From Nyssa sinensis (taxonomy: Eukaryota > Streptophyta > Magnoliopsida > Cornales > Nyssaceae), in the NCBI GenBank assembly GCA_008638375.1, contig CM018043.1:36841396-36905395 (forward strand): a DNA stretch of 64,000 bases. Reading direction: 5' to 3'. Every line of letters begins with the position of its first letter. Position 1 is the stretch's first letter. The translations under genes were made by a program, and so were the position numbers. Positions 33,615 through 45,837 of the stretch are shown piece by piece. The notes below the pieces were generated by a model. That model made no database searches. It saw only the letters and a program-made list of their open reading frames with translations, and had not been told where the DNA came from.

Positions 33615-36600
33615 TCCTATCTCTAATAGGTTATCGCCTATGCTCTCACAATCCTCAGAGTGCTCCTAGGCGACCTCTGGTCTTCTCATCATGGCCCTAA
33701 TAATAGTAGGTATTCTGATTATAAAAAGGTTCTAACTAATCACTTCAACCCTTTTTGCTCTAATTTGTTTCCTTCTTTTAGTCCTTTTCTACCATTCCTC
33801 ATTGTCTATGACTTATATGGGTCCTACGGAAGTGATTAACATTCATTATGTATTATTATAATGTCACATTTCTTAAGGACCTCTATTTTACGAGTCTTAT
33901 TTGGTGAAGCAAACTCCAGCATTGAGCCTAGAACAGACGTAAAAGTTTAAGTATGAAGTTTCATAATTTTTAGTGTTCATTTGACTACTTAACTAAAGCT
34001 GTAAAATTATACTAAATATCCCTACTAATCTTTGTTTATATATTTAAAAAATTTGTTTGCTAAAACGGATCCCACCATTGGGTATAAAGCGATGAAAAAC
34101 CTTAGGTTAGGTTTTTTCGGATCTTAATTTGGTCATATATAGTATTAATTATGTTAAATATGGTTTCTAGGGTCGTAGATATCATTTTTGTATTTGTTTA
34201 GGGGTAACACGGTCATTTTGACACTTTTAGGGGCACTTTTGTAATTTATCCGAAATTAGGGGTTGAAGTGTAATTTTCACAAATTACTATTTTCAATTTT
34301 TTATTTTTCTAATTTAGGAAGGCATATTTAAATTAATTTCATATTATTTGCGCCTTAATATAATTTAATTAAACTTATGGGGCCCAATTGCAATTACAAG
34401 AAGTTAATTTCCTAAAAATACTATTTTTTCAATTTTAAAAGGGCATTTTTGAATTTATAAGTTTTCGGTATGGCCCTTAGTGGCATTTCTAGAAACTGTT
34501 GGGGGGTCAAATTCTAATTATCAAAAGTTCATTTTAGCCCTTAGGTATTTAAAAACCCTATAAAAAATGACATAGTTTAGGGCCCTTCATGCATGAAACG
34601 ATTGTGTTCCATTTTAGGGTTTTAAGTTAGTTTAGGTTAAAACGACATCATTGTATTAATGCTGTGGCAACTTCAAGTGATGACATGTGGTTAAGTCGAC
34701 TCAACCTTCAATCAACTCGCCCCTCACTCGGTTAACTTGGCTGAGTCAACTCATGAGTTTGACTCAGCAAGGTCATCATCCCCAACCGACCTGGGTACTA
34801 TAGCACTTGTAACCGCAATTTTCTAAATCCTATTTCATCTCTAGTTTGATTCACAACTCCAAATTTGTTTTGTTCATCTTCTAGGCTTCTAACTTAGGGA
34901 TCCTCGCTGGTTTTAGGCTTCGAATATGATTCAAGGTTGTGTTTTAAAGTTCGATAATTATCTCTGTAAATGGCTTGGTTCATAGCCGATTCTTGTAACA
35001 ACCTGAAAATTTTTTTTTTTTTATAAATTAAATTTTCAAGTTGTTATTATTAATTTTATTAATATCATTATTATTATTATGTACATGTGATTAAATGTAT
35101 GCATGTGATGTGTGTAATATATGTGTGAACATATATATATATATACATATTAAATTATTTAAATGTGTATGTATATGTGTGCACAAGTGAGTGTGTTTAT
35201 TTAAGTATGTAAATATATATATGTATATATATATATATATATAAAATAGATTGTGTGTGTACGGTTGTGTGTGTGGGTGTGTGTAGATTGAGTGTGTTAC
35301 ACTCAATGAGGAGTGGGGGATGGAGTGTGTGAGTAGAGTTGTGTGTGGCAGTGGGGTTGCCAGAGAGTGGGTCGGATTTAGAGAGAGAGATATAGAGAGA
35401 AAATAAAGAGAGTGGTCTCGGGTGGAAAAGAAGAGAAGGAAAGAAAGAGAAAGAAGAGAGAAACAGAGAGAGAGAGTTCTAGACCGTGAAGGAGGAGAGG
35501 AGGCTCGAGGAGGAACCAGAAAGGTGGAAGTGGGCACGGCTAGAGAGAGAAACGGCCAAGAAAACTTGTAAGTGGGTCACTTCTGTTTCGATTTATTTTA
35601 GAGCATTTCAATTGATTTAAATTATAGAACCTTGTAGAGCATAGTGTGAGGATCAAAACGCAACAAAAATGATAGAAAACGGTTGAGAAATGAGGGAGAA
35701 AAATGGAGGTGCAGGTCACGGCCGTGGGGGAAAAATCTGGGTTTTCACCGTGATTGGAAGCTTCAAAACAATATTAAAATGCTCCAAAAACGTTTTAAAA
35801 TGGTTTGGGATTGAAAGGGGCATCAAAAACACCAAGAAAATCAAGTTTGAAAACTTGATTTTCCTGAAATTCCGGCGACGTCGCCGGAGAAGACGACCGG
35901 AGGTCGCCGGAACCCTACCGGAAAAGCGGGGGGGGGAGATGGGCACTGTGCGGGTCGGGCCAGGTCGGTTCGGGCCGGGTCGGGCTTGGGGCTGACCCGC
36001 CCCTGCCACGTGTCGCCCACTGGTTTTAAATTAAAAACTAATTGGGGGCGTTTGGTTACAGAGATAAGAAATTAAAAGATTTTAAATTGAAATAGGAACA
36101 GGGATATCCTATCCCTGTTCTGGATAAGCCCTGTTTGGTTAACCTAATTTAGAATAACAAATTAAACTAGTTTTAATTTGGACCTTTTTGAAATTTGAAC
36201 CTTTGAGAATTTGAACCTTTTGAATTTGAACCTTGACCTGAACTTTCAGAAATTACGAATTGACCCCCCAACTATTAGAAATCACACTTTGACCCACCTG
36301 ATTAAAATATTAATAAAATATTAATTAAATTAATTAATTAATTATTTAATTTAATTAATTTAATTAATTAAATATTCAAATAAATTCCGGAGTCCAAATG
36401 GGACAAGTCATTAGTGTATTTTGACTATCTCGGCCATTCTGAGACCAATGGTGAGGTCCGTTTTACGAGACGGGGTCCCGAAAAATAAAAGACACGTAGC
36501 AACGTGTAAAATTACCAAAATACCCCTGAATTGAAATACAATCAAATGAATTCCGAATTAGGTAAACAAATAGTGGAATTTTATTATCTCGAACATTCCG

Positions 36601-38640
36601 GACTCAACCGTGGAGTCCGATTTGTGAAAAGAGATCACGAAATGTAAGGACCCGTGTAAAGTGCAAAATGACTGTTTTGCCCTTTTTGACCCAGATGCCC
36701 AAATTGAATTCTACGAAAGCCTAAACTTATTTTCTTCAACGTCCCGGATTCAACAGTAGAGTTTAATTTAGCAAAGTAGAAGCTTATAAGATAAAGGCGT
36801 AAAATTTGATGAATAGCATAATTCAAGTGACGATTAAACTGAGTTTCATGTTATGAATTTTAGGGACACGGAAAGGCAAAGAGAAGGTGACCTGACCTTC
36901 AGTGTTCTTACGGTAGTTTCACTTGACTACGAGTATACCTTTCCGGTTTGAGATCGATTACCAGGTACGATATATTGTGCTAAGTAAGAAATAGAATTGA
37001 GATTAGGAATGCTTGCTTTGCTGTGTAAATTGTTCACATGTTTGCCCGAGTGTTCACATGTTTACGTGCTATGTGCTATCTTGTTTAGTTGAATGACGAT
37101 TATGAGTATATCGCATGTATTAACGTGGTGTGTGAATTATCTGCTTGAAGAACTGTCGATGTTATGAATTGTACACTTGAAAGCATATTTTATGTATGAC
37201 TGAAGTATATCATTGGGATTGCATTATGACATGATGAGATTAGTGCATATTGGCATGGTGTAATTCCTTGGGCATGGCGTGGGTAAGCACTTGGTGCTTT
37301 GCATTATGAGGGTGCAGATCCTGTGGTGAAAAACCCAAAATCGGCCATTAGGTACTTGCGAGCCTGACGGATTCCGGACCGTGAAGCGAGACATAAGTGG
37401 CGGTACTCATGCCAGCGGAGAATGACCGTATCATGAGACATGGGTGGCATAGAGTTGCATGGGTGTGTCATGCATATTGCTCATATACTGTATACTGTCT
37501 ATATACTGTCATCATGATATAGAATGCCATATAGAAATAACTGTACACTCGCACATGCCACGACCTGAGTTTTGTTTCTTGCATTAGCATTATATTGTAC
37601 CAGCATGTTGAGCTGACCCCTTTAGTGGGGCAAACATTTCAGATGATGTTCCAGCTGTACGGGATATAGAGACGGTCTGATTGAGGGTATATTGGGCCCG
37701 ATGGGCGCTTTTGATATTTTGTAAGGGCATAAGCCCGAGACTGTATTTCATTTGGAATATTGTGAATCAACGGACCAGACTTCATGTATGTATTAGAACA
37801 GTGTACGGAATGTATGAGAATGTCATTGTTATCTTTCATTTCATTATTATTTTATTTCTTTTTGTCTCGTTACTCACGCCTCGGGTTCGCTGGAATTTGG
37901 GGCGTGACAATTCTTGTGTGCTTTGTTTAGTTGAGCTCATTGAACTTCAAGGCTTCGTTTCCCATTCTTAGATTTAAGTTTGAGGTCTGTTTCAAAGGTT
38001 GGCCATTAATGCCTCAACCTACAACTAGGTCATTCGAGGCTCGCCCTTGAGCTTCTGGCTATGTTCTAATGGGTTTCATCCACCATTTCTCATGTATTTT
38101 AACTCCCCATTCATAGATTTAGGTTTTGTTTAAGTTCATTTCTAGGTAGCATTTTAAGCTTCAACAATGGCGGTTTGTTCTTGAATTGACTATTCGAAAG
38201 GCATACAAACTTAAATAAGTGTCCTATGATGTTCTAAATCTACATATGAACTTAAGTAAATCAAAAGAAGTTGAGTTCTAACTTGTTTGAGTGAGTTTCT
38301 GGATTTTCCCTTGATTTTCCCTCCCCTCTTTCTTTTTGTCCAATTAGCCTCTGAGTCTCTTTCTTGCACGAATCCCCCTCTCTCCCTTTCTATTTTTAGT
38401 AAAGTGATATTTGGTTGCAAAAGACAGTGTTTATATAGAGGAATTCTTACTTCATTGTGAAGGAAAATGGTGATGTATTAATGACTTGGGTAGCCATGCA
38501 ACTTTGCAGCAATTTGCAGGTCTGAGAAGGTGGTTAAGCAAGGCTGGCATGTGAGGTTTGGCAAACTTCTTTCCATGCAATGGATTTTTTTTTCTTAAAT
38601 TCTAAATTTCTCTTCATTATATATATATATATATATGTAT
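33615..38640 (-). mobile_element. Mosaic of LTR-like sequence (S8), interrupted by S7
   Basis: 33720-34993 and 37910-38640 are joined across S7 by ATTCT duplications. The left part follows the same order as S1 and S2 (decayed 'cattgag' hairpin, 'gcccttagtggcattt' motif near 34480, C/T-rich leader), so it has their orientation. Neither terminus was found. The junction with S5 near 33620-33720 is unresolved. Confidence 0.5.
34994..37909 (+). mobile_element. Solo LTR-like block S7, 2916 bp, TSD ATTCT
   Basis: It begins TGTAACAACCTG and ends GGGGCGTGACA, with perfect ATTCT duplications at 34989-34993 and 37910-37914. It has (AT)n near 35131-35145 and 35214-35242, a GA-rich tract at 35380-35480, and a GGACTC-7 nt-GAGTCC hairpin near 36600. 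A GC-rich stretch at 35870-36010 may encode chance Arg-rich ORFs. There is no retroelement coding. Confidence 0.87.
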
Positions 38641-38649
38641 ACATATATA

Positions 38650-39190
38650 TATAGTCAGCCTATAATTAATGTTTGATAAGTTAATAATCTCTAATAATTA
38701 ATAATTTTTTAAGATATCAACTTGGTTCCATGGACTATAATTAATAATTTTGTTACCTAATAATTAATATTTTTTTTATAAAAATTATTTTTAATATTAA
38801 TTATTAGAGATATAAAATAGTTATATATGTCATTATATATATATATCCCATTTATGACATGTCTTGGTAATTATATTATTAATTTAACATAGTCGAAGTC
38901 AAAAATATTGTGAGTGAAAAAATTATGATATAATACAAGTTCTTTACTTGAAAAGAAAATTACGAATTTTTTTACACCTTAAGTTAAACATTATATGTAT
39001 TTTTTATAAAAAAAAACTAAAATGTCATTAAAAAGTTACATATAAGATCATATTTATGTTCTGAAAATCATTTATATGTAAAAAGCATTTATTGATTTAT
39101 GAAAATATGAGAAAACTTAATAATTAATAATTCTAATAATTAATAAATTTTTTATCTCACATGTTTATTAATTATAAGAGTGTTGACTGT
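38650..39190. mobile_element. AT-rich inverted-repeat element (MITE-like)
   Basis: The left end AGTCAGCCTATAATTAAT and the reverse complement of the right end AGTCAACACTCTTATAATT are similar, and TTAATAATT units recur inside in both orientations. No clean TSD was seen because both flanks are TA or CA repeats. Non-coding. Confidence 0.45.
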
Positions 39191-39463
39191 ATACACACAC
39201 TAATACACACATACTGAGGGTTTCAGCCACCCTCCATCATGTGCAAGGCACATGTTAATTAAAAATTATTTTTCCATTATTTTACTTATTTTTTAATATA
39301 TTTTCTATATATACACACACCTATATACACACACTTGAATGTGTGTATTTGAGCCTCATACATCATGTTCAGGTCACATGATTCATAAATAATTTTATGT
39401 ATTTTTTTATTATTTTATGTACATATTTTTATTTTTTCTAATTTTTCATAATTACTAAATAAT
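39191..39463. repeat. Diverged tandem duplication, about 120 bp per copy
   Basis: A segment with 'tacacacac', 'gag...tc(a/g)', 'catcatgt' and 'cacatg' followed by an AT-rich tail occurs twice in a row (about 39191-39310 and 39311-39440) with many differences. Non-coding. Confidence 0.45.
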
Positions 39464-39781
39464 GGGTAAATTATATTGATCTCCCTTAAGATTTTTGATA
39501 ATTACAGGGACCTCCTTGAGGTTTTCTGAAACGATACTAACATCTCCTACTTTTACTGTCAAACTATAATAACTTCTCCTCAAATTTTATTTTTTTTTTC
39601 CAAAATGACAAAAAATTCCCCCTTTCATTTACTTTTTTTGGGTTTTTGAAATTCTAACCTTTTTCTAATTTTTTTTCAATAGTTTTTTCATTTTATATAA
39701 AAAATAAAATTAAGATAAATAACTTAAATTTTTTTAGTCAAAGAAGATTTTAATTAATATTTATTTGAACATGACCTGCAT
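39464..39781 (+). mobile_element. Truncated copy of the long-TIR element
   Basis: From GGGTAAATTATATTG it aligns with the left arm and centre of the element at 53258-53720 (shared 'attacaRRgacctcc' and 'atatttatttgaa' motifs). The right arm is missing where the truncated LTR of element B begins. Confidence 0.7.
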
Positions 39782-39880
39782 AGACGTCAGACCTGTACAG
39801 CTACGTTACTTCATGACCTGTACACAAAGAAGCTAGACAAGTGTCAAGTTTGAATTAGTCCGTCATTTTTTGGTGTATCC
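39782..39880 (-). repeat. Truncated 3' LTR of element B (U3 start only)
   Basis: Aligns base for base, about 10 mismatches in 99, with 52627-52725. The LTR terminus reads GGATACACC on the minus strand instead of TGATACACC. The other roughly 400 bp are lost at the junction with the long-TIR fragment. Confidence 0.88.
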
Positions 39881-39883
39881 GCT

Positions 39884-39900
39884 ACTCTCCCCCCCCCCCC
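39884..39900 (-). promoter_or_regulatory. Polypurine tract of element B
   Basis: On the minus strand 12 G then AGAGT lie a few bases upstream of the 3' LTR start, the expected place for the plus-strand primer. It is unusually G-rich. Confidence 0.8.
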
Positions 39901-41043
39901 GAGCCTTAGTTCTAAGGATGCCTACAGAACTCAAGCTAGGGTTTCTGAAGGGTCACGCATATACTAATTAATGCGTTGTTCAATATTCAAGGGGACAGGA
40001 GCCATCACGGTGTAATTATCACACGTGTCATCGTTTCGATAATCGAGATCATTATTATTCAGTCGTCATTCAGTTTTTGATGCATTAAATGACACTCCTA
40101 CCGATTCTTATAAATAGTGAAAGTGGTCATTTGAATTTCTTTTACGATTTTCATATATTCTCGAAGTGTTTGTGAGCGATTTTCGGCATCTCACTACAAT
40201 TTTCGGCACCTCTTCAACAGTTTTGTCACCTGTCCCCACTTTTTCGGCGAGTCGGTAACTCCTTTTCCTTCTACTACTTTAATCGTCTTTATTTTTCTTC
40301 TTCTACATATATTCTTCGTCTCTCTTCTTCGACATGTCGGACTCCGATACCCACTCCGATGATAAGGAAATTAGGGAAAATGTTGAAATAGGTGGTGATA
40401 GGACCCCTCCCTCTGGGGGGTTAGATGATTCTGGTAGTGATTCTGATGTGATGCTTGTTGAGGCCCACCTCGAATCTAAGAATAAGGAGGTCGACACCTC
40501 TGGCCGATCTTAGAGAGAGGAAGGAGAGAGTGCAATGACTGAGGAGATGTTAAATTCCCTCAGGAAACACTTCGAATTTCTGAAGAACGTGTATTGTAAA
40601 GTTCCCAAGAAGCTTGATCGTCCTTCGGACATCATGAGGGGGGAGATCTACGCTTATCTCGAATGGTTTGAGATCGGTGTACAGTTTCCCCTGCACCCTT
40701 TTCTAAATCAGTTCTTTAGTTGGTTCAAGATCTGCCCAACTGAGCTAAACATTAACAGCTGGAGGCAACTTATGGCCTTCTTGGTACTAGGTCATAAAAA
40801 CGGGGTTGAGGTGGATCTCAACCTCATCTGAAGCAATATGAACATGAAGTACCTCAGGTCGAAAGGACTTTATTATATGTCTTTCGATAAGAGGTTCAGG
40901 CCCTTGACTTCGGTACCCACTTCTAACAAAACATGGAAGAAATGGTACTTTTTGGTTGGCGAAGACTGGGAACACGAAGACTTTGAAGACCGGTTGAGTC
41001 TCTTTCCATGGCACACCAGTTTTAAGGGTGAAACCTCAGACCT

Positions 41044-41122
41044 GTAATTATTAGTTGTCCTTTATTCCCTTCCTTCTTTGACTGACTTGTTGTTTTCTTC
41101 TATTTTTCGAGTTATTTTGCAG
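41044..41122 (+). other. Probable intron 1 of the opposite-strand ORF
   Basis: CT|GTAATT to TTTTGCAG, 79 bp and T-rich, between stretches of coding-like sequence. Reading phase across it is off by one base in this decayed copy, so the donor may be elsewhere or an indel has occurred. Confidence 0.45.
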
Positions 41123-41656
41123 ATAAGAAGGCTTGGAAGAGGTCAGCTTTCACCCCCGAGCTTCAAGAGAAGTACCGACAACTGCTGCAACCTCTCGACT
41201 ACCCCCATAACCAGGTCCTTACCCTGCAGAACTTCATGGAGGCGAACTTGGTGAAGAGCAGGGCTACCGCGCTGAAGAAGTAAGTGCTATCCAACTACTC
41301 CCCGGGTACGAAGAAGGTCGGGGGATCATCTTCTTCTGTTCCCACTGCCCCTCCTCAGAAAGAAAAAAAAAAAAAGGACTGAGGAGCATCCCCCACCTCT
41401 AGCCCCAGAGGTCAATGTGGAACAGACGGCACAAGTGGCTTCTCAAGAGCCTCCCCCACCTCTAACTCCAAAGCCTGGCTCAGCATCTTGTGGCAAGGGG
41501 AGGCTGAACTAGATCCCTTCTGAAGTTGCCAACGCAACTTCCGGAGATGAGGTTGTTCGAGCCACTTACGAGGAGTCTTGGTCCTTGACCTTGAAGTGCT
41601 TCAAGAATGTGAAGCCTTGTCAGATTGCCAGGGACCTCCTGGTAGCGCACGTCAGG

Positions 41657-41743
41657 GTAAGTATTTCCTCGTAGTTAGCTTTTTCTCTTGTTACTATTTT
41701 CATTTATTATTTTCTTTACTAACTCTTCTGCTCTCGTTTGCAG
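41657..41743 (+). other. Probable intron 2 of the opposite-strand ORF
   Basis: CAGG|GTAAGT to TCGTTTGCAG, 87 bp and strongly T-rich. Both sites fit the plant consensus, and coding-like sequence flanks it (AHVR before, AAQAMAAIMDYP after). Phase is kept. Confidence 0.65.
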
Positions 41744-41968
41744 GCTGCCCAAGCAATGGCTGCCATCATGGACTACCCTAAGGAGTCTGAGAGGGTAAGC
41801 CAACTCTAGGCTGAGCTAGAAGCGGCCCACGCTGAGCTCGAGATGGCCCGATCCACATCTCTCTCCTTCGAAGAAAAGTACAAGGAGGCAATGAACGGTT
41901 TAGCTATCCTCCAGTTTCAGAAGAGCAAACTTGCTTCCCTCATTGAGGCTGCGAAGAAGGAGAAGAAA

Positions 41969-44900
41969 TGTCACACCCAGAATTTCTACAAACCCGAGGC
42001 GCGACTGACGAGACAGAAAATAAAATAAATAAAAGGACAAATGTAAATAGATCCACTAAGCAAGCATCCATTCCCATCAATACATACAATAACATAAAGT
42101 ACATCTCACAACTGCATTGTTCATGGTCATTCGGGCTTAAGCCCTTACATTACAAAACATACGTCCCGTGGACCAAAAATATACCACGTGCTTCACCCTA
42201 TCAGGGTATCACAGAGTCTCAAGTGGCTGGAGGATCCTCATCTGAAAAATGTTGCCCACGAATGGGTCAGCTCAACTGCTGGTATGATGAAATGCTAATG
42301 CAAGAAATAAAGCTAAGGCGTGGCATGTGCAAAGTGTACATTTATATCTAAATGTCATTCAAAGCATCGCAGTAACATATGAGTGGTATGCATGACGCAC
42401 CCATGCACAACTCTATGCCACACCCATGTCTCGTTTACGGGTACTCCCCGATGGCAGGGAGTACCAATGCAATGGCCAATTTTGGGTTTTTCACCACAGG
42501 ATCTACACCCTCATAATGCAAAGCACCACGTGCTCAACCCACGCTATGTTCTCAAAGGATTCACCATATGCCAATATGCCAATGCAATCTCAATGAAACA
42601 TGGTTTCCACAATATAGCATGCTCGAGACAATAATACATAAATCACCAGCTGATTCCACATGCAAGCATATCTCATATAATCAACTTAAACACATGTCAT
42701 GATTCACATTCATCATTCACTAAATTTTTATAAAGTACAAGTAACATGTAAGAATGTGAACAACCAACTCCAAATCATCAAGTGAACACATTCCAAATAA
42801 ACACATAAGTCATTCCAGTCATTCACAGAACATTCCTAACTTAACTTCATTTCTAACATTAGCAAAACACCATACCTGACGGGTTGGTCTCAACCCTAGA
42901 AGATCGGGCATGATACGTAACTGAACTGGCTAATGAAAATGCAGGGGGTCAGATCGCCCTCTCCTGTCCTGTCAGTGTCCCTAAAAGCATAAATTACAAC
43001 TCAGTCTATTGTCATTTGAATTTATGCTATTCATCAAATTTTATGTCTTTAATTCATAGGTTTCTATTCTGCTAAATTAAACTCTGCCATTGAGTCTAGG
43101 ACGTCGAAGAAAATAAGTTTCGGTTTTCGTAGAACTCAATTCGGACATCTGGGTTCAAAAGGGCAAAACAGTCATTTTGCACTTCTCACGGGTCCTTACA
43201 TTTCGTGACCTCTTTTCACAAATCGGACTCCATGGTTGAGTCCAGAATGCTCGAGATAATAAAGTTTCACTATTTGTTTACTTAATTCGGAGTTCGTTTG
43301 ACTGTACTTCAATTCAGGGGCATTTTGGTAATTTTAAAGGTTACTACGGGTCTTTTATTTTTCGGGACCCCGTCTCATAAAACGGACCTCATCATTGGTC
43401 TCAGAATGGTCGAGATAGTCAAAATACACTAATGACTTGTCCCATTTGGACTCCGAATTATTTTAGCATATTTAAATAATTAAATTAATTTAATTAACTA
43501 ATTAATTAATTAATTTAATTAATTAATATTTTATTAATATTTATTCAGGAGGGTCAAATTATAATAACCAACAGTTGGGGGGGTCAGTTTGTAAATTTCG
43601 AAAGTCTTGGGTCAAAGTCAATTTCCAAAAAGTACAAGGGTTAATTTGCAAATTCCAATTTTTCTCCTATTCTCAATTCGGTTACCCAAACAGGGTTTAG
43701 TCCAGAACAGGGGATAGGGTATCCCTGTTCCTGTTCCAATTTAATTTTTTTCAATTTATTACACCCGTAGCCAAACAGCTCCATTCTCATTTTAATTTAA
43801 AACAACAGGGCGACACATGGCAAGGAGCGGATCGCCCAAGCCCGACCAGTACCCAAACCGGACCCGGACCCGACCCGGCCGTCCCCCCCTTCTTCCCCTG
43901 TTTTTTCGGCGATGCACCAGTAGGGTTCCGGCGCCTTCTCCGGCGCCGGCGAGATTTTTTCGGCGACTTTTCAAGGTTTTAAAAACGCCGTTTTCTAGAG
44001 TTTTTCATGTAGATTTCATTCCCACCCTTCGTTTTTGGTTTGGACCAATAGATCATCACGAATAAAAGGTCAAACGGTCGTAGCCAATTTTCCGGCCAAC
44101 ATTTCTTTTTGGTTTTCATGCCTATTCCTTTACTGTTTTTGGCCCAAACAACTCCCTATTGTTTTCTGCACCTAAGAGGATTATTTTACTCCCATTTAAA
44201 CCAAGTTTTACACATAAAATGACAAGACCCACTTCTTATAACCGAGACCCACAACTCCCCATTTCTCCCTCATCTTTCAACCATTTTAACTCATTCTTTT
44301 TGCATTATTTACCTCATTTCATGCTCTATAATACCCTAAAATCAAATCAATCAAACAACTCAAAAACTTTAAAACAGAAACTAAACCCACTTACCTATTT
44401 TTCAGAATTTCTCTTGTTGCAATCTCTCTCTTCTCCTTCTTCCTCCTTGGTGCATCTCACTAGCTCTCTCTTCGTTCTCACAGTCCCTCTCTCAGCCTCT
44501 CCCTTGCCCACGGTTTCTCTTTTCGTTCTTTCCTTCCAACCAAGACATATACCATCACACACTTCCACTCTCTCACGTCACCCCCTACACAGCCCCTTTC
44601 CTTGACCCTTCTCCCTTCTGTCCAGTCCTTCTCTTTTCTCTACAAGGCAACTTTGCATTTAATGCAAAGCTGCCCTATACATATACACCTATATAACACT
44701 CATTACACACACACACTAGACACACACACTTACCCGACACCTCACACACACACTCGGTCAGTCACAAACACACACACCCGTTCAATTTCACACACACACA
44801 GTGCACCCATGCACTGTTATATATACATACATATATACACATATACATGTACATATTTTATCCCACACACCTACACATACATACCATACATATATATAAT

Positions 44901-44997
44901 ACATATGCATCAAAAATTAATAATAATATGATAATAAAAATTTAATAACCAAGAAAAATTTTCATATATATAAAAAAAGAATTTCCGGGTTATTACA
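41969..44997 (-). mobile_element. Solo LTR-like block S3, 3029 bp, TSD AGAAA, nested in element B
   Basis: On the + strand it begins TGTCACACCCAG and ends GGGTTATTACA, with perfect AGAAA duplications at 41964-41968 and 44998-45002. It carries the family hairpin near 43226 (GGACTC-7 nt-GAGTCC), C/T-rich leader sequence at 44400-44620 and a CA-rich/(AT)n tail. No coding. It cuts the coiled-coil part of the opposite-strand ORF. Confidence 0.9.
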
Positions 44998-45308
44998 AGA
45001 AAGAGGCAAAAGCCGCGACAACTCTGAAGCTGTCCACTAGTGTGGAGGCAGCCAGGGCAGCAGCCAAGGAAGAAATGGAGAAGGAGCTTATGGATGAGCT
45101 GAATAAGTTGGGGAGCGAGTTCGTGGACTCCGGATATCATCTCTTCAAGAGGAAGATTCAAAAGTTATACCCCGACCTAGATATCTCTAGGGTGAACGAG
45201 GTGAAATTAGATGATTCAGAACCGACCTCGCCAGAACCTGCCCCAGTCTTATCTCCTGAAGATCCCATGTTAACTGCCGAGGTTGCCTTTGTCAATATAG
45301 ACCCCTGA

Positions 45309-45474
45309 ATAGGGTTGCACCATTTTTTTTTTGTAACCTCCAGCCCTTTTGGGCTTTATCAATGAAAAACGCACGCTTTTTATTCATCGCTATTTTTTTT
45401 ATATAATTAATTTCAGCAGTTGTTCCGTCCTGAAATACTAGCAAGTAATTAGTGTTAGAACTCCGAACTTGAAA
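45309..45474. other. Spacer after the opposite-strand ORF
   Basis: T-rich, with 'tttgggctttatcaatgaaaaa' just after the ORF stop, which could act as a 3' end for the + strand transcript (AATGAAAA is a loose polyadenylation signal). Nothing else was recognised. Confidence 0.35.
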
Positions 45475-45830
45475 CACTTGTAATAAACAGAGGAAGGAAT
45501 AATATTCAAACCTGAAGCATCAGTAACTGAGTTAAAGTTAAGGATTCAGACCTGAAATACTTATAATAAACCGGAAGAAAAATATCCAAACCTGGGTTAG
45601 ACCTACAGACCTGAAATACTTGTAATAAACATGGAAAGGAATAATATTCAGACCTGAAGCATCAATAACCGAGTTAAAGTTAAAGATTCAAACCTGAAAT
45701 ACTTATAATAAACTGGAAGAAAAGTATTCAGACCTGGGTTAGACCTACAGACCTGAAATACTTGTAATAAACTAGAAGAAGAATATTCAGACATGGGTTA
45801 GACCTACAGACCTGAAGAACAATTAGATAT
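45475..45830. repeat. 142-bp tandem repeat in the 3' region of element B
   Basis: The motif ACCTGAAATACTTRTAATAA occurs at 45550, 45609, 45692 and 45751, giving two interleaved series with a 142-bp period, plus partial units at each end. It adjoins the 88-bp array. Confidence 0.8.
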
Positions 45831-45837
45831 CAGCGTG

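Larger units (their letters stand above)
40334..45308 (+). pseudogene. Opposite-strand ORF of element B (gypsy-type transposon domain, PF04195-like), intron-containing, split by S3
   Basis: ATG at 40334 opens an acidic Ser/Asp-rich leader. The domain follows (IYAYLEWFEIGVQFPLHPFL, INSWRQLMAFLV, FFSWF), recognised as the 'putative gypsy type transposon' family. Its biochemical role is unknown. A second region after 41123 has a Pro/Lys-rich hinge and a coiled-coil-like Ala/Glu/Lys segment, which continues beyond S3 (45003) to TGA at 45306-45308. Decay includes in-frame TAG at 40511, TGA at 40829, TAA at 41281, and a shift in the A-run near 41365. Two gaps look like introns. Codons before 41969 and after 45003 are in the same frame. 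It lies on the strand opposite to pol, as described for Retand elements, so it would need its own promoter. Confidence 0.75.

Noticed and set aside
35690..36009. Arg/Gly/Pro-rich ORFs on both strands in S7
   Set aside because: They lie in a GC-rich stretch within a solo LTR; low-complexity and no homologous segment in sister blocks.
39884..39900. Poly-C run as assembly artefact
   Set aside because: Its position next to the LTR start matches a polypurine tract read in reverse, so it is explained.
43792..44065. Pro/Arg-rich ORFs in S3
   Set aside because: Same kind of low-complexity GC-rich stretch, no family motif.
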